Shown here: in pieces, positions 28,125 through 37,795 of the stretch
Layout of the letters: each line of letters begins with the position of its first letter
How positions within the stretch are numbered: position 1 is the first letter of the stretch
NCBI GenBank assembly: GCA_016715365.1
Contig: JADKAM010000001.1
Coordinates: forward strand, 248,001-312,000
Source: Chitinophagaceae bacterium
GTDB lineage: Bacteria > Bacteroidota > Bacteroidia > Chitinophagales > Chitinophagaceae
Reading direction: 5' to 3'
Length of the DNA stretch: 64,000 nt
The notes under the pieces: generated by a model
What the model was told of the DNA's origin: nothing
The model's database searches: none
What the model saw: only the letters and a program-made list of their open reading frames with translations
Translations under genes and position numbers: made by a program

Positions 28125-29458
28125 TTATTTTTTAAAATAACCTAAATAAATAATATAAAGAATTATACATGCTATTGAAAAAATTACTATTCTTTTAAAA
28201 TTGTAAGGTATAAAGTATAATTTTTGGGCCTTTACAGTAACGTATACCGTTGTTATTAAATTCCCCAACCCTACAGCTATTGCGGCACCTTCTTTTCCAA
28301 GCAGCGGTATCAGAGTAAAATACCCAATAACAGTAAACCCCACAGAATAAATTGCCGATTTGGCAATGGGCTTATTATCTTTTGCCAGCAAATTTGCCAA
28401 AGAAACAACCTGGATTACACCTGCAATGACAATATTAAAGGCGAGGATGCCGATTACTATATATGCCGAAACATATTTTTCATTAGTAAGAAGTTGTAAA
28501 ATGAATTTTGCCAGCAAGCCTAACAATAAAGCACAGGTCATTCCTATATATATATAATACTCAAGGATTTTCGCATATATTTTCTTTGCGTTTTCTTCGT
28601 GAGATATAGATAGGGCGTAGGCTGTAAAAGCCTGAAAAAAAGCAAATGTGGCAAGAGTTAATAAACTGGCCCCGGATGCTCCAATCTGGTATAATCCAAT
28701 TTCTGCTTTGCTATGCATCAGGAAATTAATGAAGTAAGGAGTTGCAGAACCCATCACCCAAAAAATAAGGCCTGTTGATACCAATGGCAAAGAAAAGCTA
28801 AGCATCTTTCGCAATTCCTTAAAATCGATGTATTTTATAGCAATATACTCTCTAAGAATATAGATTGTAATGATTAAGGTAATAAGGGAAGTTATACAAC
28901 AGAATAATATATACCAGGGATACCAATGCGCAACTTTAATACAAATAAAATATTAAGTGCAATGTTTAGTAAGGAAATTGCCAGATTGAAACTCACCGCC
29001 TGCACAGGCTTTCGACGAACCCGAAAACATATGTTTAGTACTTTTTGAGTGCTAGCTAAAAACATATTGATACCAAATAGTATTACTAGTGAATACAATT
29101 GACTGTTGCCAAGCAGTAGCATGGCTATATAATATGAACCTAAGCCCAATAATAGTGCAACAAAAAAACCAAGTGTTAAAGAAAAAAAGAACCAGTTACT
29201 AATAGCTATCTTTTTACCTTTTTCAGTTGGATCATCATAATACCATACCCCAAAACTATTATCCATTCCGAAGATAATGAGAATCGTTACTATTGACTGA
29301 AGACTGCCAAGTAAAGCTATTATACCGTAATCAGAAGGCTCGAAGATTTTTGTATATAATGGTATTAAAAATACCCCGATAAACGAAGTAATAATACCCG
29401 ACAGCCCGTATATGAAACTATCCCCCAAAAGTTTTTTTGCATGGTGTTTAAACTCCAT
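28125..29458 (-). CDS. wzx: Wzx-type polysaccharide flippase (one frameshift)
   Basis: An N-terminal frame (28892-29458) and a C-terminal frame (28125-28814) join through about 75 nt of readable sequence into a 444-residue protein. It has about twelve membrane segments and the Tyr-Gly-Leu-Ser-Gly...Thr-Lys-Ile-Phe-x-Pro-Ser-Asp-Tyr-Gly pattern of MOP-superfamily lipid-linked oligosaccharide flippases. The break is near 28893 at a TGTAT repeat. Its start overlaps the preceding GT stop by one base (TAATG). It is one of two flippases in the same strand block. Confidence 0.83.
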
Positions 29459-30563
29459 TATATCAGACCCCGTTTTTTTAGATTGTATTTTAATACCTCC
29501 TGTTGCAGGCCATAATTTTCAATAACCTGTTTTGTCAATTCTTTTGTTTTTGCAGAAAGGCGATTGTCTCCCGGCAATATGTAATCCCGGATAAAAAAGC
29601 ATGCCTCATAATCACTAACTAAATTTTCATTACCCAAATCATTAATTATCTTTCTGCAAAAAATTTGGACTATTAAATTCATCCACAAATATTTTTGCAG
29701 CCTTTGCCAGTGAAGTCCTGTAATCAATATCGGTTATCAATAATTTTAGCTTTTCCGAAATATTTTCCGGAGTTATAGAACATACCGGTGGTTGAAAAGG
29801 CTTGATATTCAGACATCGGGTAGCTACAGCACATCCGGCTGCCATTGCCTCTGCACTTAAAACACCCGGCCCATGTAAGAAAAGTTCATCACAAAGTATA
29901 TCAGCATCGGAGAGCAATTTAACCAACTCTTCATTTGGCATATTTTGAATATATTTATATTCAAATGAACACTATATTATCATTCTGTAACATCGGAACT
30001 CTTATATGATTATAATTTCGCAGGTACAGGCCTGCCTGATCCGGAACCGAATAAATTAAATCTGCATAAAGCTCGGATAACGGATCCTTTGAATTTTAGG
30101 TCGAGCAAACCCTCCTTGAAAACGGGTTTCCAGCCTGATGTATCAATTTTATATTGCTGACTGAAAGCACTGGTATGTCTTACTTTGAGCCATGCAGGCA
30201 GATTATTTTCTTGTTTTGCTTTTTTAAAATCGGAAAAGGTATGATTCAGGTAACCAGGGCCTCCATATAAAAACAAAGACATCATGCTAGTTAATAAGTT
30301 TTCTGTTTTTGTATTTTAAATATTGCGAGGTGATTCTGTTACTAATTTTCACTAAATATTTCTTAATGACAGCAGGCATCTTCCTTTCATCATACCTGAA
30401 TATGTTATGTAACACCCTATCTCTTATTATATCATATTTGTTGTTTGCATAAAATTTATTGAGCGCGTTACATACGTTGTGACGGTATGCCCCAGTTCCA
30501 AAAACCTATACTCAGATTGGTTAATATGGAAGCTATTTCTTCAGTGCCAATAAAAATTCTCAT
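29458..30563 (-). CDS. GT-B glycosyltransferase-like protein (multiple frameshifts)
   Basis: At least five frame changes must be bridged. The start (ATG at 30563) reads Met-Arg-Ile-Phe-Ile-Gly-Thr-Glu-Glu-Ile-Ala-Ser. Later come Asp-Val-Phe-Val-Phe-Ile-Trp, Val-Arg-His-Thr-Ser-Ala-Phe-Ser-Gln-Gln-Tyr, and the Ser-Asp-Ala-Asp-Ile-Leu-Cys-Asp-Glu...Gly-Val-Leu-Ser-Ala-Glu-Ala-Met-Ala-Ala-Gly sugar-nucleotide site at 29642-29941. The C-terminus is 29458-29727. The order and spacing of these pieces fit one GT4-like gene of about 368 residues. ATG and the hisF stop overlap by 4 nt, so it follows the amidotransferase trio directly. Confidence 0.62.
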
Positions 30564-31318
30564 TGCAAACACTCATTTAATTTTTCCCTGTCCGGGAAAT
30601 TAATCAAAACGCCCATTCCCTTTTTCTGATAAACCAGCAAGCTTCCCAAAGCCACGGCCGATGCATTGCATTCCTTTATTACCCTGCCAATATCTTCAAT
30701 ACAACCTGCGCCACCATGAGCTATAACCGGAATATCGGCAATGGCGGTAATTTTCTTAATTAACTGTTCATCAAATCCAGTCCATGTGCCTTCCCTGTCC
30801 ATGCTGGTTATTAACAATTCTGCCGGCACCAGCCTGTTGCATTTTTTGCACATACTGAATTATGTTATCTTTTACTTTTACCGTACCGTCTTTTACATAG
30901 ATTGAATGTTGCCCATTGTGGTACTTGACATCTATTGAAACAACAACAGCCTGGCTTCCGAAATGGGTGGCAATTTCCGTAACCAACCCAGGATTATAGT
31001 AAGCCTGTGTATTTAAAATTATTTTTTCAAATCCAATATTGAATATTTTCTCAGTTTGTTCAAAAGTGCTGATTCCACCGCCATAGCGAGCGGCATAAAG
31101 CATTCGTCGGCTATGTATTGCAGCATCTTGCAATTGGGAATCCTGTTTTCAAGACTGGCTCTTATATCTAAAAAGCAAAGTTCATCAACTTCCAGTTCAT
31201 TAAATATTCTGACAGTATTGCAAGGGTCGCCTATATATCCGTACTTCCTGAATTGAACAGCCTTTACCAGGCTTTCATCAATCAATTGCAGGCACGGTAT
31301 AATTCTGGTTTGTAACAT
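30560..31318 (-). CDS. hisF: HisF-like ammonia-channel subunit of sugar amidotransferase (two frameshifts)
   Basis: Three frames assemble into a 253-residue TIM barrel. Visible parts are Arg-Ile-Ile-Pro-Cys-Leu at the N-terminus, Asp-Glu-Leu-x-Phe-Leu-Asp-Ile, Tyr-Gly-Gly-Gly-Ile, Val-Val-Ser-Ile-Asp and Ile-Ala-His-Gly-Gly-Ala-Gly. Residue 11, a catalytic Asp in histidine-pathway HisF, is Gln here, while the other catalytic Asp in Val-Ser-Ile-Asp is kept. That fits the LPS-locus HisF proteins, which only pass ammonia from HisH to a WbpG-type enzyme. The frame breaks lie near 31060 and 30845. Its ATG lies directly after the hisH stop. Confidence 0.8.
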
Positions 31319-31926
31319 TTATATTTTTGAAAAATTTGAAAGGATCTGCATGCCGAACTTATGGCTTTTTTCAGGATGAAACTGTGCCCCAAAAATATTT
31401 TCGTCGTTAATAATTGAGTGAAAATCTGTTCCGTAAAATGTTGTTGCCAATACATTATTTGATCAGCGCATTCCACATAATAACTATGTACAAAATAGAA
31501 TTTTGATTCAGCATCCAGGTTTTCAATCAATGCATTTTTTTGTTTGGGATGAACCAAGTTCCAGCCCATATGGGGAATCTTGAGGCTGTTATCCTTGAAT
31601 TGAAATTTTTTTGTTGCGGCTTTTATCCAGCCGAGGCCTTTAACATTACCTTCCTCACTATGTTCAGTCAGTAATTGCATACCCAGGCATATTCCTAAAA
31701 CAGGCGCCTTTTTTTCAATCACTTTGTAGTTAAGAACATCTACCAGGTTCTTTTCTTTGATCAACGTCATAGCTGCACCAAAAGCTCCCACACCGGGCAA
31801 TAAAAGTTTATCCGCTTTTTCAATAGTAGTTATACTGTTGGTGATTTGGCTTTGCACTCCTATGCGGTTAAGCATATTCTGTACCGAGCCCAGGTTTCCC
31901 ATTCCGTAATCAATAATTGTAATCAT
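31319..31926 (-). CDS. hisH: HisH-like glutaminase of sugar amidotransferase (one frameshift)
   Basis: A class I glutamine amidotransferase of about 202 residues. It has nucleophile Cys80 in Gly-Ile-Cys-Leu-Gly-Met-Gln and an oxyanion loop at Pro-Gly-Val-Gly-Ala-Phe-Gly. After one frame change near 31445, Gln-Phe-His-Pro-Glu-Lys-Ser supplies the catalytic His and Glu. The true stop is the TAA at 31319-31321, directly before the hisF ATG. Its start overlaps the wbpG-like stop by 4 nt. It should generate ammonia for acetamidino-group synthesis on a glycan sugar rather than for histidine. Confidence 0.85.
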
Positions 31927-33086
31927 AGGTTAGCTTCATTATTAGGAGGCATAGGAAAACAATATTTTAAATAAAAACTCATTGTTACCCGGTTATATTT
32001 AGCCATGATGTAAAAAAAAGGGCGCCACAGCTCAAAACGTTTTTTGTATGTTTTAAAATCTTTCCATGATCTTTTTATTCCGTTGATCATCACCTTATCA
32101 TATTCTTCGTCTGTTATCTCCAGGCGTTTTTTCAGGTACCTGATAATTTCTACATCAGGTTGCCGGGGTACACTGTAGATATCCAAAGCCTCCTGCCTCG
32201 TCATTTTTCCACTTCGCACGGCAGCAGCAAGGCTCCAGTTTCTGTTATCCATATTGAATTTGTGGGGATGGTATACAGAATGTACAAAACCAGATGCCCT
32301 GTTTTCCAGGTGATGGCCTCCATAATAGAGCCACCCTGTATTTTTTTCAAGCCAGCTTTGTGCAGCTTCCTTACTATAATCCAGGTACCAAAGCGGCCTT
32401 ATAAATTGCACCCGGTGAAATAATATTGACTTAAGAAATTTCTTAAAAGTCATGTTTGGATAAGTCTTCATTGGCTTTTTTCCAAATGTCTTATGGATAT
32501 CGGCAATATATTTACCGTCAAAATAGTTACTCGCCTGCGGTGTTAGTCCTTCAGCCTGGTAAGAATGTCCTTCAAGCACGTACTTCACTTTAAACTTAGC
32601 ACAAGCATCTCTTAAAACCTGCGAAAAACCAATATCAGTGCTTGCATCAAACTCCGGTACACAAGCAAAGAAGAATGCTCTGAAAATATCATCAGCCTCT
32701 TTGTTATCTATCACGTAAGTCCATAAATCTATATCAGCGTATTTTGTAATTTTTCTGATATTTTCTGTAGATATGGCTGTATTCCATGTATTATCATAAT
32801 GTACTCCCAGTGGCCTTAAACCCCATTCCACAGCTTTGCAAAGTAAATAACTTGAATCCGTTCCTCCGCTAAGGCCTATTATACAATCATACTTCTTACC
32901 AATTCCATCTTTTTTAATTTTTGCAAATATTTCAAATAGTTTTTTCTCAGCTTCGGGAGTTCCAGGTTGATATATTTTATTAAGTTCATCAGTCTGAATA
33001 CAATAATTACAAACCCCATTGCTATCAAATGATATGCCTTTTATTTTCTCGTCGTAAATACATCTTGAACAGATTGTCATCTTCAA
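31923..33086 (-). CDS. wbpG: N-acetyl sugar amidotransferase (WbpG/PseA type)
   Basis: An intact 387-residue ATP-PPase. It has two cysteine pairs at the N-terminus (Cys6/Cys9 and Cys26/Cys29) and the PP-loop Ser-Gly-Gly-Thr-Asp-Ser at 73-78. Members activate the acetamido carbonyl of an N-acetyl sugar and replace the oxygen with ammonia, giving an acetamidino group. In Pseudomonas O-antigen WbpG partners with HisH2 and HisF2, as the gene order does here. It is the only unbroken gene between 24.7 and 36.8 kb. Confidence 0.9.
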   Translation of the reverse strand: MKMTICSRCIYDEKIKGISFDSNGVCNYCIQTDELNKIYQPGTPEAEKKLFEIFAKIKKDGIGKKYDCIIGLSGGTDSSYLLCKAVEWGLRPLGVHYDNTWNTAISTENIRKITKYADIDLWTYVIDNKEADDIFRAFFFACVPEFDASTDIGFSQVLRDACAKFKVKYVLEGHSYQAEGLTPQASNYFDGKYIADIHKTFGKKPMKTYPNMTFKKFLKSILFHRVQFIRPLWYLDYSKEAAQSWLEKNTGWLYYGGHHLENRASGFVHSVYHPHKFNMDNRNWSLAAAVRSGKMTRQEALDIYSVPRQPDVEIIRYLKKRLEITDEEYDKVMINGIKRSWKDFKTYKKRFELWRPFFYIMAKYNRVTMSFYLKYCFPMPPNNEANL

Positions 33087-33090
33087 TATC

Positions 33091-34136
33091 TTATGTGAAA
33101 AAAATTTCTTCTTTTAATCCTCTTACAATTTTTGCGTATCGATATGCAAATCCTGTTTCTACGTGTTCATTCAGTATGTGTTTCCGTATCAATACATCGG
33201 GTTCGTTGTATCCTACCATGGCTCTTAGTGAAGTAGTGCCGCTAAAACGGGGATTAATTTCAAACAAATAAACTTTTCCTTTAACCAACCTGCATTGCAG
33301 GTTTACAGAACAGGTGGCTTTCAGTTTTTTGATTCGAATACATTGCTCAAGTACATTTTCGTAATTGCCAAATTCTCCCTGTGATATTCCGCTGCTTATA
33401 AGTAATGCAGGTCCCAACATTTTATTTTCTGTATTATTTGGAACTTTTATTCTGCAGTTTAATCCCCCTGATATGCTTCTCCTGAGTGCAATAGCATTTA
33501 TATAAACACCATCTTTATCAAACAAAACACCAACAGTATATTCGTCATCCGGCGTACCAACATATTCCTGTGCAATGAATTCGGGATATATTTTCAGGAG
33601 GTAAGATGCAAACAACTGTAATTCATCAGCGCTTTGGGCAATCATTACATTCATACTCCCCCGCCGCCGCCGATGGACGGCTTTAATACAAGTGGAAATA
33701 TAGTTATGCCATCAATATCCTTAATGGAAGTAATTGTGTAAGATTTGGGATAATTGAAATTATTTGCTTTCAAAAAATCAACTGTTTTGTTTTTTATCCA
33801 GGCAAATATCAAGTACGCTTTCGGGATTAATAAAGACCATACATCCCTCCGCTTCAAATTTTTCTTTGTTCAGAGAAATTATTTTCAATTCAGGTTCAGA
33901 GCCTGGGAAAAGAGCTTTTATGTTATGCTTTTTACAAATTTTCAGCAGTTCATTTATATAATTTACATCATCTGCCCTTGGTACTACAAACGCAGTATCA
34001 ACTTCGTTAAACCTTTACTTATTGCTGTAATATCTGTACCCACAATTATATATTTATGTTCAGAAAGGCGCAGCGCCTTAATAAGCTGTTCGCCTACACC
34101 ACCGCCTCCAATTCCTGTAACTAATACACTTATCAT
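33091..34136 (-). CDS. ATP-grasp ligase, carbamoyl-phosphate-synthase-like (about four frameshifts)
   Basis: The start at ATG 34136 reads into Leu-Val-Thr-Gly-Ile-Gly-Gly-Gly-Gly-Val-Gly-Glu, an N-terminal Rossmann-like pre-ATP-grasp domain. Then Leu-Phe-Pro-Gly-Ser-Glu-Pro-Glu-Leu and Leu-Lys-Pro-Ser-Ile-Gly-Gly-Gly-Gly-Gly (ATP-binding loop, around 33655) follow. The metal-binding Glu-Ile-Asn-Pro-Arg-Phe-Ser-Gly motif lies near 33260. Such enzymes join a carboxylate to an amine and occur in glycan loci, possibly attaching an amino acid to a sugar. The substrate is not deducible. Breaks are near 34005, 33790 and 33655. Confidence 0.72.
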
Positions 34137-34150
34137 ATTTTTATCTTTTC

Positions 34151-34827
34151 CTACATAGTTTTCAGTTCTTCTAAGCAGGCATTCTTTACAGATGAATGAA
34201 TATTATTCTCATCACTTATTGTTGCCTCATCAAAACTTATCCGGCAAATTTCAAAACATCTGTATTGCTATCATACATTAAGAAGCTTGACAGGTTGCCC
34301 ACATCCCGTGGCAGCCCTACCGAACCTACATTGATAAACATTTTATCAGTAAGATTTTTTATGAATGGCCTGTGTGTATGTCCTGTTATGATCACATCAT
34401 ATTTATTATCACATAAAATATTGAGATCGGTATCCGGATATACATAACCATTAAGTTTATCCAGCGGACTGCCATGTGTTAAATAAAATTGTTTGTTATT
34501 GAGGGTAAACTGCATTTCTGTTTTCCAGCCTTTAATAAATTGCAGTTGTGAATCACTAATCTCATCCGCAATCAGGTTTAACTGGTATACTTCGGCATTG
34601 CCCTCTTTAACAGGTATTTCCCCAAGTAACATGGCCTCATGATTACCCTTGATACACTGAAAATTATTATCATGTAAAAAGATCTAAAACTTCTAAAGCA
34701 TTGGGCAAATATCCAACAGCATCACCCAAAAATATTTCTCATCTGGCTGCACAGTCCTTAGATAAGCCATTACATTTTGTAGGGCCTGCAGGTTTCCATG
34801 TATATCAGACAGAAAAGCTATTTTCAA
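34151..34827 (-). CDS. Calcineurin-like metallophosphoesterase (several frameshifts)
   Basis: The reading begins at a TTG at 34827 overlapping the upstream gene's TGA. It gives Ile-Ala-Phe-Leu-Ser-Asp-Ile-His-Gly-Asn, then (shifted) Leu-Gly-Asp-Ala-Val-Gly-Tyr, Lys-Gly-Asn-His-Glu-Ala-Met, and in the open frame 34237-34632 His-Gly-Ser-Pro and Gly-His-Thr-His-Arg-Pro. These are the metal-binding motifs of YfcE/MJ0936-type phosphodiesterases. A further shift near 34245 extends it to a TAG at 34151. An enzyme of this class is unusual in a sugar cluster; it may hydrolyse a phosphodiester intermediate, but this is speculation. Confidence 0.72.
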
Positions 34828-35721
34828 TTTTGCTTGTGGTTTATTAGTTTACTAATTCCTTCTTTCAGCGATATCTTAGGTTCCCAGTTCAATTTATTTT
34901 TTGCTTTTGCTAATGTCAAATAATGCCTTATAATTTTCCTGGTTATCGGTCAACCCGGAGTTTTTTATTTTGCTCTCAGATCCCGGTACCAAAGAAAGAA
35001 TTATTTCTGCCAGTTGTTTCATTGAAACCGGTTTGCCGGATGAGATATTAAATATGTCATTTTTTCTGGTCCGGATATTTTAAACACTCTAATATTGCAT
35101 CGGCTATATCATTTACGTGTGTAAAAAAATCCTGCTGCCGGCCGCCTGAGCCATGATATTGGATAACCTCGTTTGCCAAAGCTTTTTCAACAAATATTTT
35201 CAAAACAGTATTTGCTTTTGATACTCACCATACGGGGCATTGATCCTGAGAATTATACTCCTGAAATTATTTTGGTTCAAAAGCTTATTTTCTGTTTCCA
35301 GTTTTCGTTTGCTATATAAATTCTCAATTATTGGCTCAGAATCTTCCGCGATCAATCTATCAGTAAACCCATATACATTAGTAGTTGAAATAAAAATAAA
35401 TTTCTTAACCCCGTTATTGGCGGCATATTCAATTACAGAATCATCAATTTCACCGTTTTTCAAATAACAGTCTTCATAGGTGTTTGTACCATCGGGTATT
35501 TTAGCGGCACAGTGAATGATGGTATCAAACGAATATCCTTCTAAAGCCTTTTCCAAATCATCCTTATATAGATCTACTTTAATTAAGTGCCATGCAAAGC
35601 TGTTTTCATTTTGGCCACTTGTACCTATAAATGCAATGTCTCTTTGCAATAATGCTGTTGCGATAGCCTGGCCTACAAAGCCGGTAGAACCCGTAAGTAA
35701 AACAGTTTTATGCAATGTCAT
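34824..35721 (-). CDS. NAD-dependent epimerase/dehydratase (several frameshifts)
   Basis: The open part 35200-35721 has Gly-Ser-Thr-Gly-Phe-Val-Gly near residue 11, Ser-Thr-Thr-Asn-Val-Tyr-Gly and a Tyr-x-x-x-Lys (Leu-Tyr-Ser-Lys-Arg-Lys). Further pieces in other frames down to a TGA at 34824 continue the fold: a His-Gly-Ser-Gly-Gly-Arg-Gln-Gln-Asp-Phe segment, an Ile-Phe-Asn-Ile-Ser segment and a C-terminal Lys-Leu-Asn-Trp-Glu-Pro-Lys helix typical of nucleotide-sugar epimerases. The full length is about 299 residues. The reaction is unassigned. Confidence 0.75.
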
Positions 35722-36837
35722 TTAAGGTTAAAATTTCTGTACCTGCCAATGCAGGCTCCTTCATACATTTATTTTTTATTTTATCACCAAAAGTTCTTGA
35801 ATAAATCAAAATACATTTTGGAGGATTTTTTATCAATTCGCTGAACGGCTCAATGGCATTATGCAGGCAGGGCAGGTATTTGCCGCAGATTTCAGAATTA
35901 TCGTCTATTAAACGGCATTTCAAAATATCCAAAAAAAACAATGTATTTAATGCCCGGCCGGGAACATATATGGCAACTTCCTCCTGTGCATATTTTTCAA
36001 AGAGTTTTTCAATTGCATGATTTAATGAATCACTAAGTTGTTCAAAATCCTGGTAGCTTATGCTTTTCAGTTTTATCATGTGTAACAATATCTGATGTTT
36101 TTTGAGTGGAAGAAGTCACTAATAACATTCCTTCTACAACTTCAATCCTTTCTAAAAACAATCCTGCTTTTTCCAGCAAAGTAAATATCCCTTTTCGTGT
36201 AAAATATAAATAGTGTTCGTGTATGAATATCGAGATGTCGCCTGTTTTTAAAAAGGGCTCGCAATTAGGCACTCCGAATATTAGTTTACCAGATGGGCTT
36301 AGTTGATCTTTTTGCTGTTGCAAAAACACAACCGGATCTTCTATATGCTCCAGCACCAGCAAGCTGAATATTAAGTCGAATTTGGTATCTGCTATTTGTT
36401 TGACCGGGAAAAAACCCCTGATAATATCAATCTCATCATCAATTCCTTCAACAATTCCGTGACCGCCCGGCTCTATTCCTGTTAATTTTAGAGAGCTATT
36501 TTTTGTCTTTAATTGCTTAAGTATAATTCCATTGCCACAACCTACTTCCAATACCGACAAACTTTCGTTAGCTTGTTTAAGGGGCAGTGACTGCAAAATA
36601 AAATCGGTAACAAGCTCAACATATACTTTACCCGATTCGTTTGAAATAGAACCATCTACTAAAGAACCCAGTTCATAAACTTCATTCAATTTATTCTTTA
36701 GTTCTTCAGAAGTCTTTTGTCTGTAAATACATAATTCATCATCATAATAAACATCAAAGGGTAAACTATCGGGCTGCCCTCCATTTCCTTTTTTGAGGAT
36801 GTGCTTTAAAATAAAAAGGTAATTTATCAGGTAACAT
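35708..36837 (-). CDS. Sugar C-methyltransferase-like SAM methyltransferase (frameshifts)
   Basis: The central frame (36042-36689) has Glu-Val-Gly-Cys-Gly-Asn-Gly as motif I and Leu-Glu-His-Ile-Glu-Asp. The following frame (35708-36088) supplies a C-terminal domain with Gly-Arg-Ala-Leu-Asn-Thr and Cys-Gly-Lys-Tyr-Leu-Pro motifs, matching the C-terminal domain of NovU/TylC3-type C-methyltransferases. The N-terminal piece starts at ATG 36837, 5 nt after the epimerase stop; no zinc-binding cysteine cluster can be read there. The 3' end overlaps the next gene's start by 14 nt. It might add a branch methyl to a keto-sugar. Confidence 0.68.
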
Positions 36838-36841
36838 GTAA

Positions 36842-37795
36842 TTATTGCATTTCAGTAAAGAATTTAGCTGTTTTTGCTATCCCTTCATCCAGATCAACCT
36901 TTGCTTTAAATCCTAATATTTTTAATGTCTTATCTACATTTGGAATCCGCATTGCAATGTCTGCACTTAAAGGAGGCTCAAATTCTATTTTTGAGCTTGA
37001 ATTTAACACCCTGCAAACCGTTTGTGCCAACCCTAAAATAGTAATTACCGCTCTTGCATTACCTAAATTAAAGCTTTCACCAACAGCGTCGGGGCTTTCA
37101 ATACAGCGAATCAGGCAATCAACAAAATCATCTACATAGCACCAGGCACGTATCTGGTTACCATCGCCGTCTATTTTAATCGTTTCATTTTTAAGAGCTC
37201 GTTTTATAAATATCTGTATCGCACCTTCGCCTGTTTGGCCCGGACCATAAACATTAAACGGCCTTACGGTTACAACCGGCAAATCGTATTGTTTATAGTA
37301 AGCATGAGCCAAATGCTCGCCGGCAAATTTGCTTACTGCGTAAGTCCAGCGTGCTTCGCCTGCAGATCCTGCAACCGTTGCATCATCTTCGCTGCTTCTG
37401 AAAGCCATTGAACCAAATACTTCAGAGGTTGAAAAATCAACAAACCTGTCCGTGATCCCGTTTATTCTTGCAGCTTCCAAAGCATTGGATGTACCGATCA
37501 TATTCACCCGCATGGTTTGCACAGGATTTTTTATCACTGTATCAATACCGGCAATGCCGGCTGCATGTATCACAATATCGGCGCCTTTCATAGATGAGCA
37601 CAACAGTTCAAAATCAAGCACATCGCCTTTTATAATGGTAACGTTGGGATGTGTATCCATACCACTGCCGGTAAGTGTATCGCGGTGAAAATTATCGTAC
37701 ACGACTATTTTGTTTTTTTCTACGTATTGTTTAATTAACGTGTTTGCAATAAATCCTGCGCCACCGGTAATAAACATGGTTTTGTTTTCAATCAT
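36842..37795 (-). CDS. NAD-dependent epimerase/dehydratase or decarboxylase-like SDR
   Basis: An intact 317-residue extended SDR. It has Gly-Gly-Ala-Gly-Phe-Ile-Ala at residues 11-17, Ser-Thr-Ser-Glu-Val-Phe-Gly, catalytic Tyr-Ala-Val-Ser-Lys and Arg-Pro-Phe-Asn-Val-Tyr-Gly-Pro-Gly-Gln. An Ile-Arg-Ala-Trp-Cys-Tyr-Val-Asp-Asp motif follows near residue 210. The Arg-Trp-Thr-Tyr segment before the catalytic Tyr resembles ArnA/UXS-like sugar-nucleotide decarboxylases as well as epimerases. It overlaps the aminotransferase gene by 8 nt and so belongs to the same transcription unit. Confidence 0.87.
   Translation of the reverse strand: MIENKTMFITGGAGFIANTLIKQYVEKNKIVVYDNFHRDTLTGSGMDTHPNVTIIKGDVLDFELLCSSMKGADIVIHAAGIAGIDTVIKNPVQTMRVNMIGTSNALEAARINGITDRFVDFSTSEVFGSMAFRSSEDDATVAGSAGEARWTYAVSKFAGEHLAHAYYKQYDLPVVTVRPFNVYGPGQTGEGAIQIFIKRALKNETIKIDGDGNQIRAWCYVDDFVDCLIRCIESPDAVGESFNLGNARAVITILGLAQTVCRVLNSSSKIEFEPPLSADIAMRIPNVDKTLKILGFKAKVDLDEGIAKTAKFFTEMQ

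Noticed and set aside
30560..31926. HisH and HisF as part of histidine biosynthesis
   Set aside because: No other his genes are near, the WbpG-type partner is adjacent, and the HisF-like protein lacks Asp at position 11.
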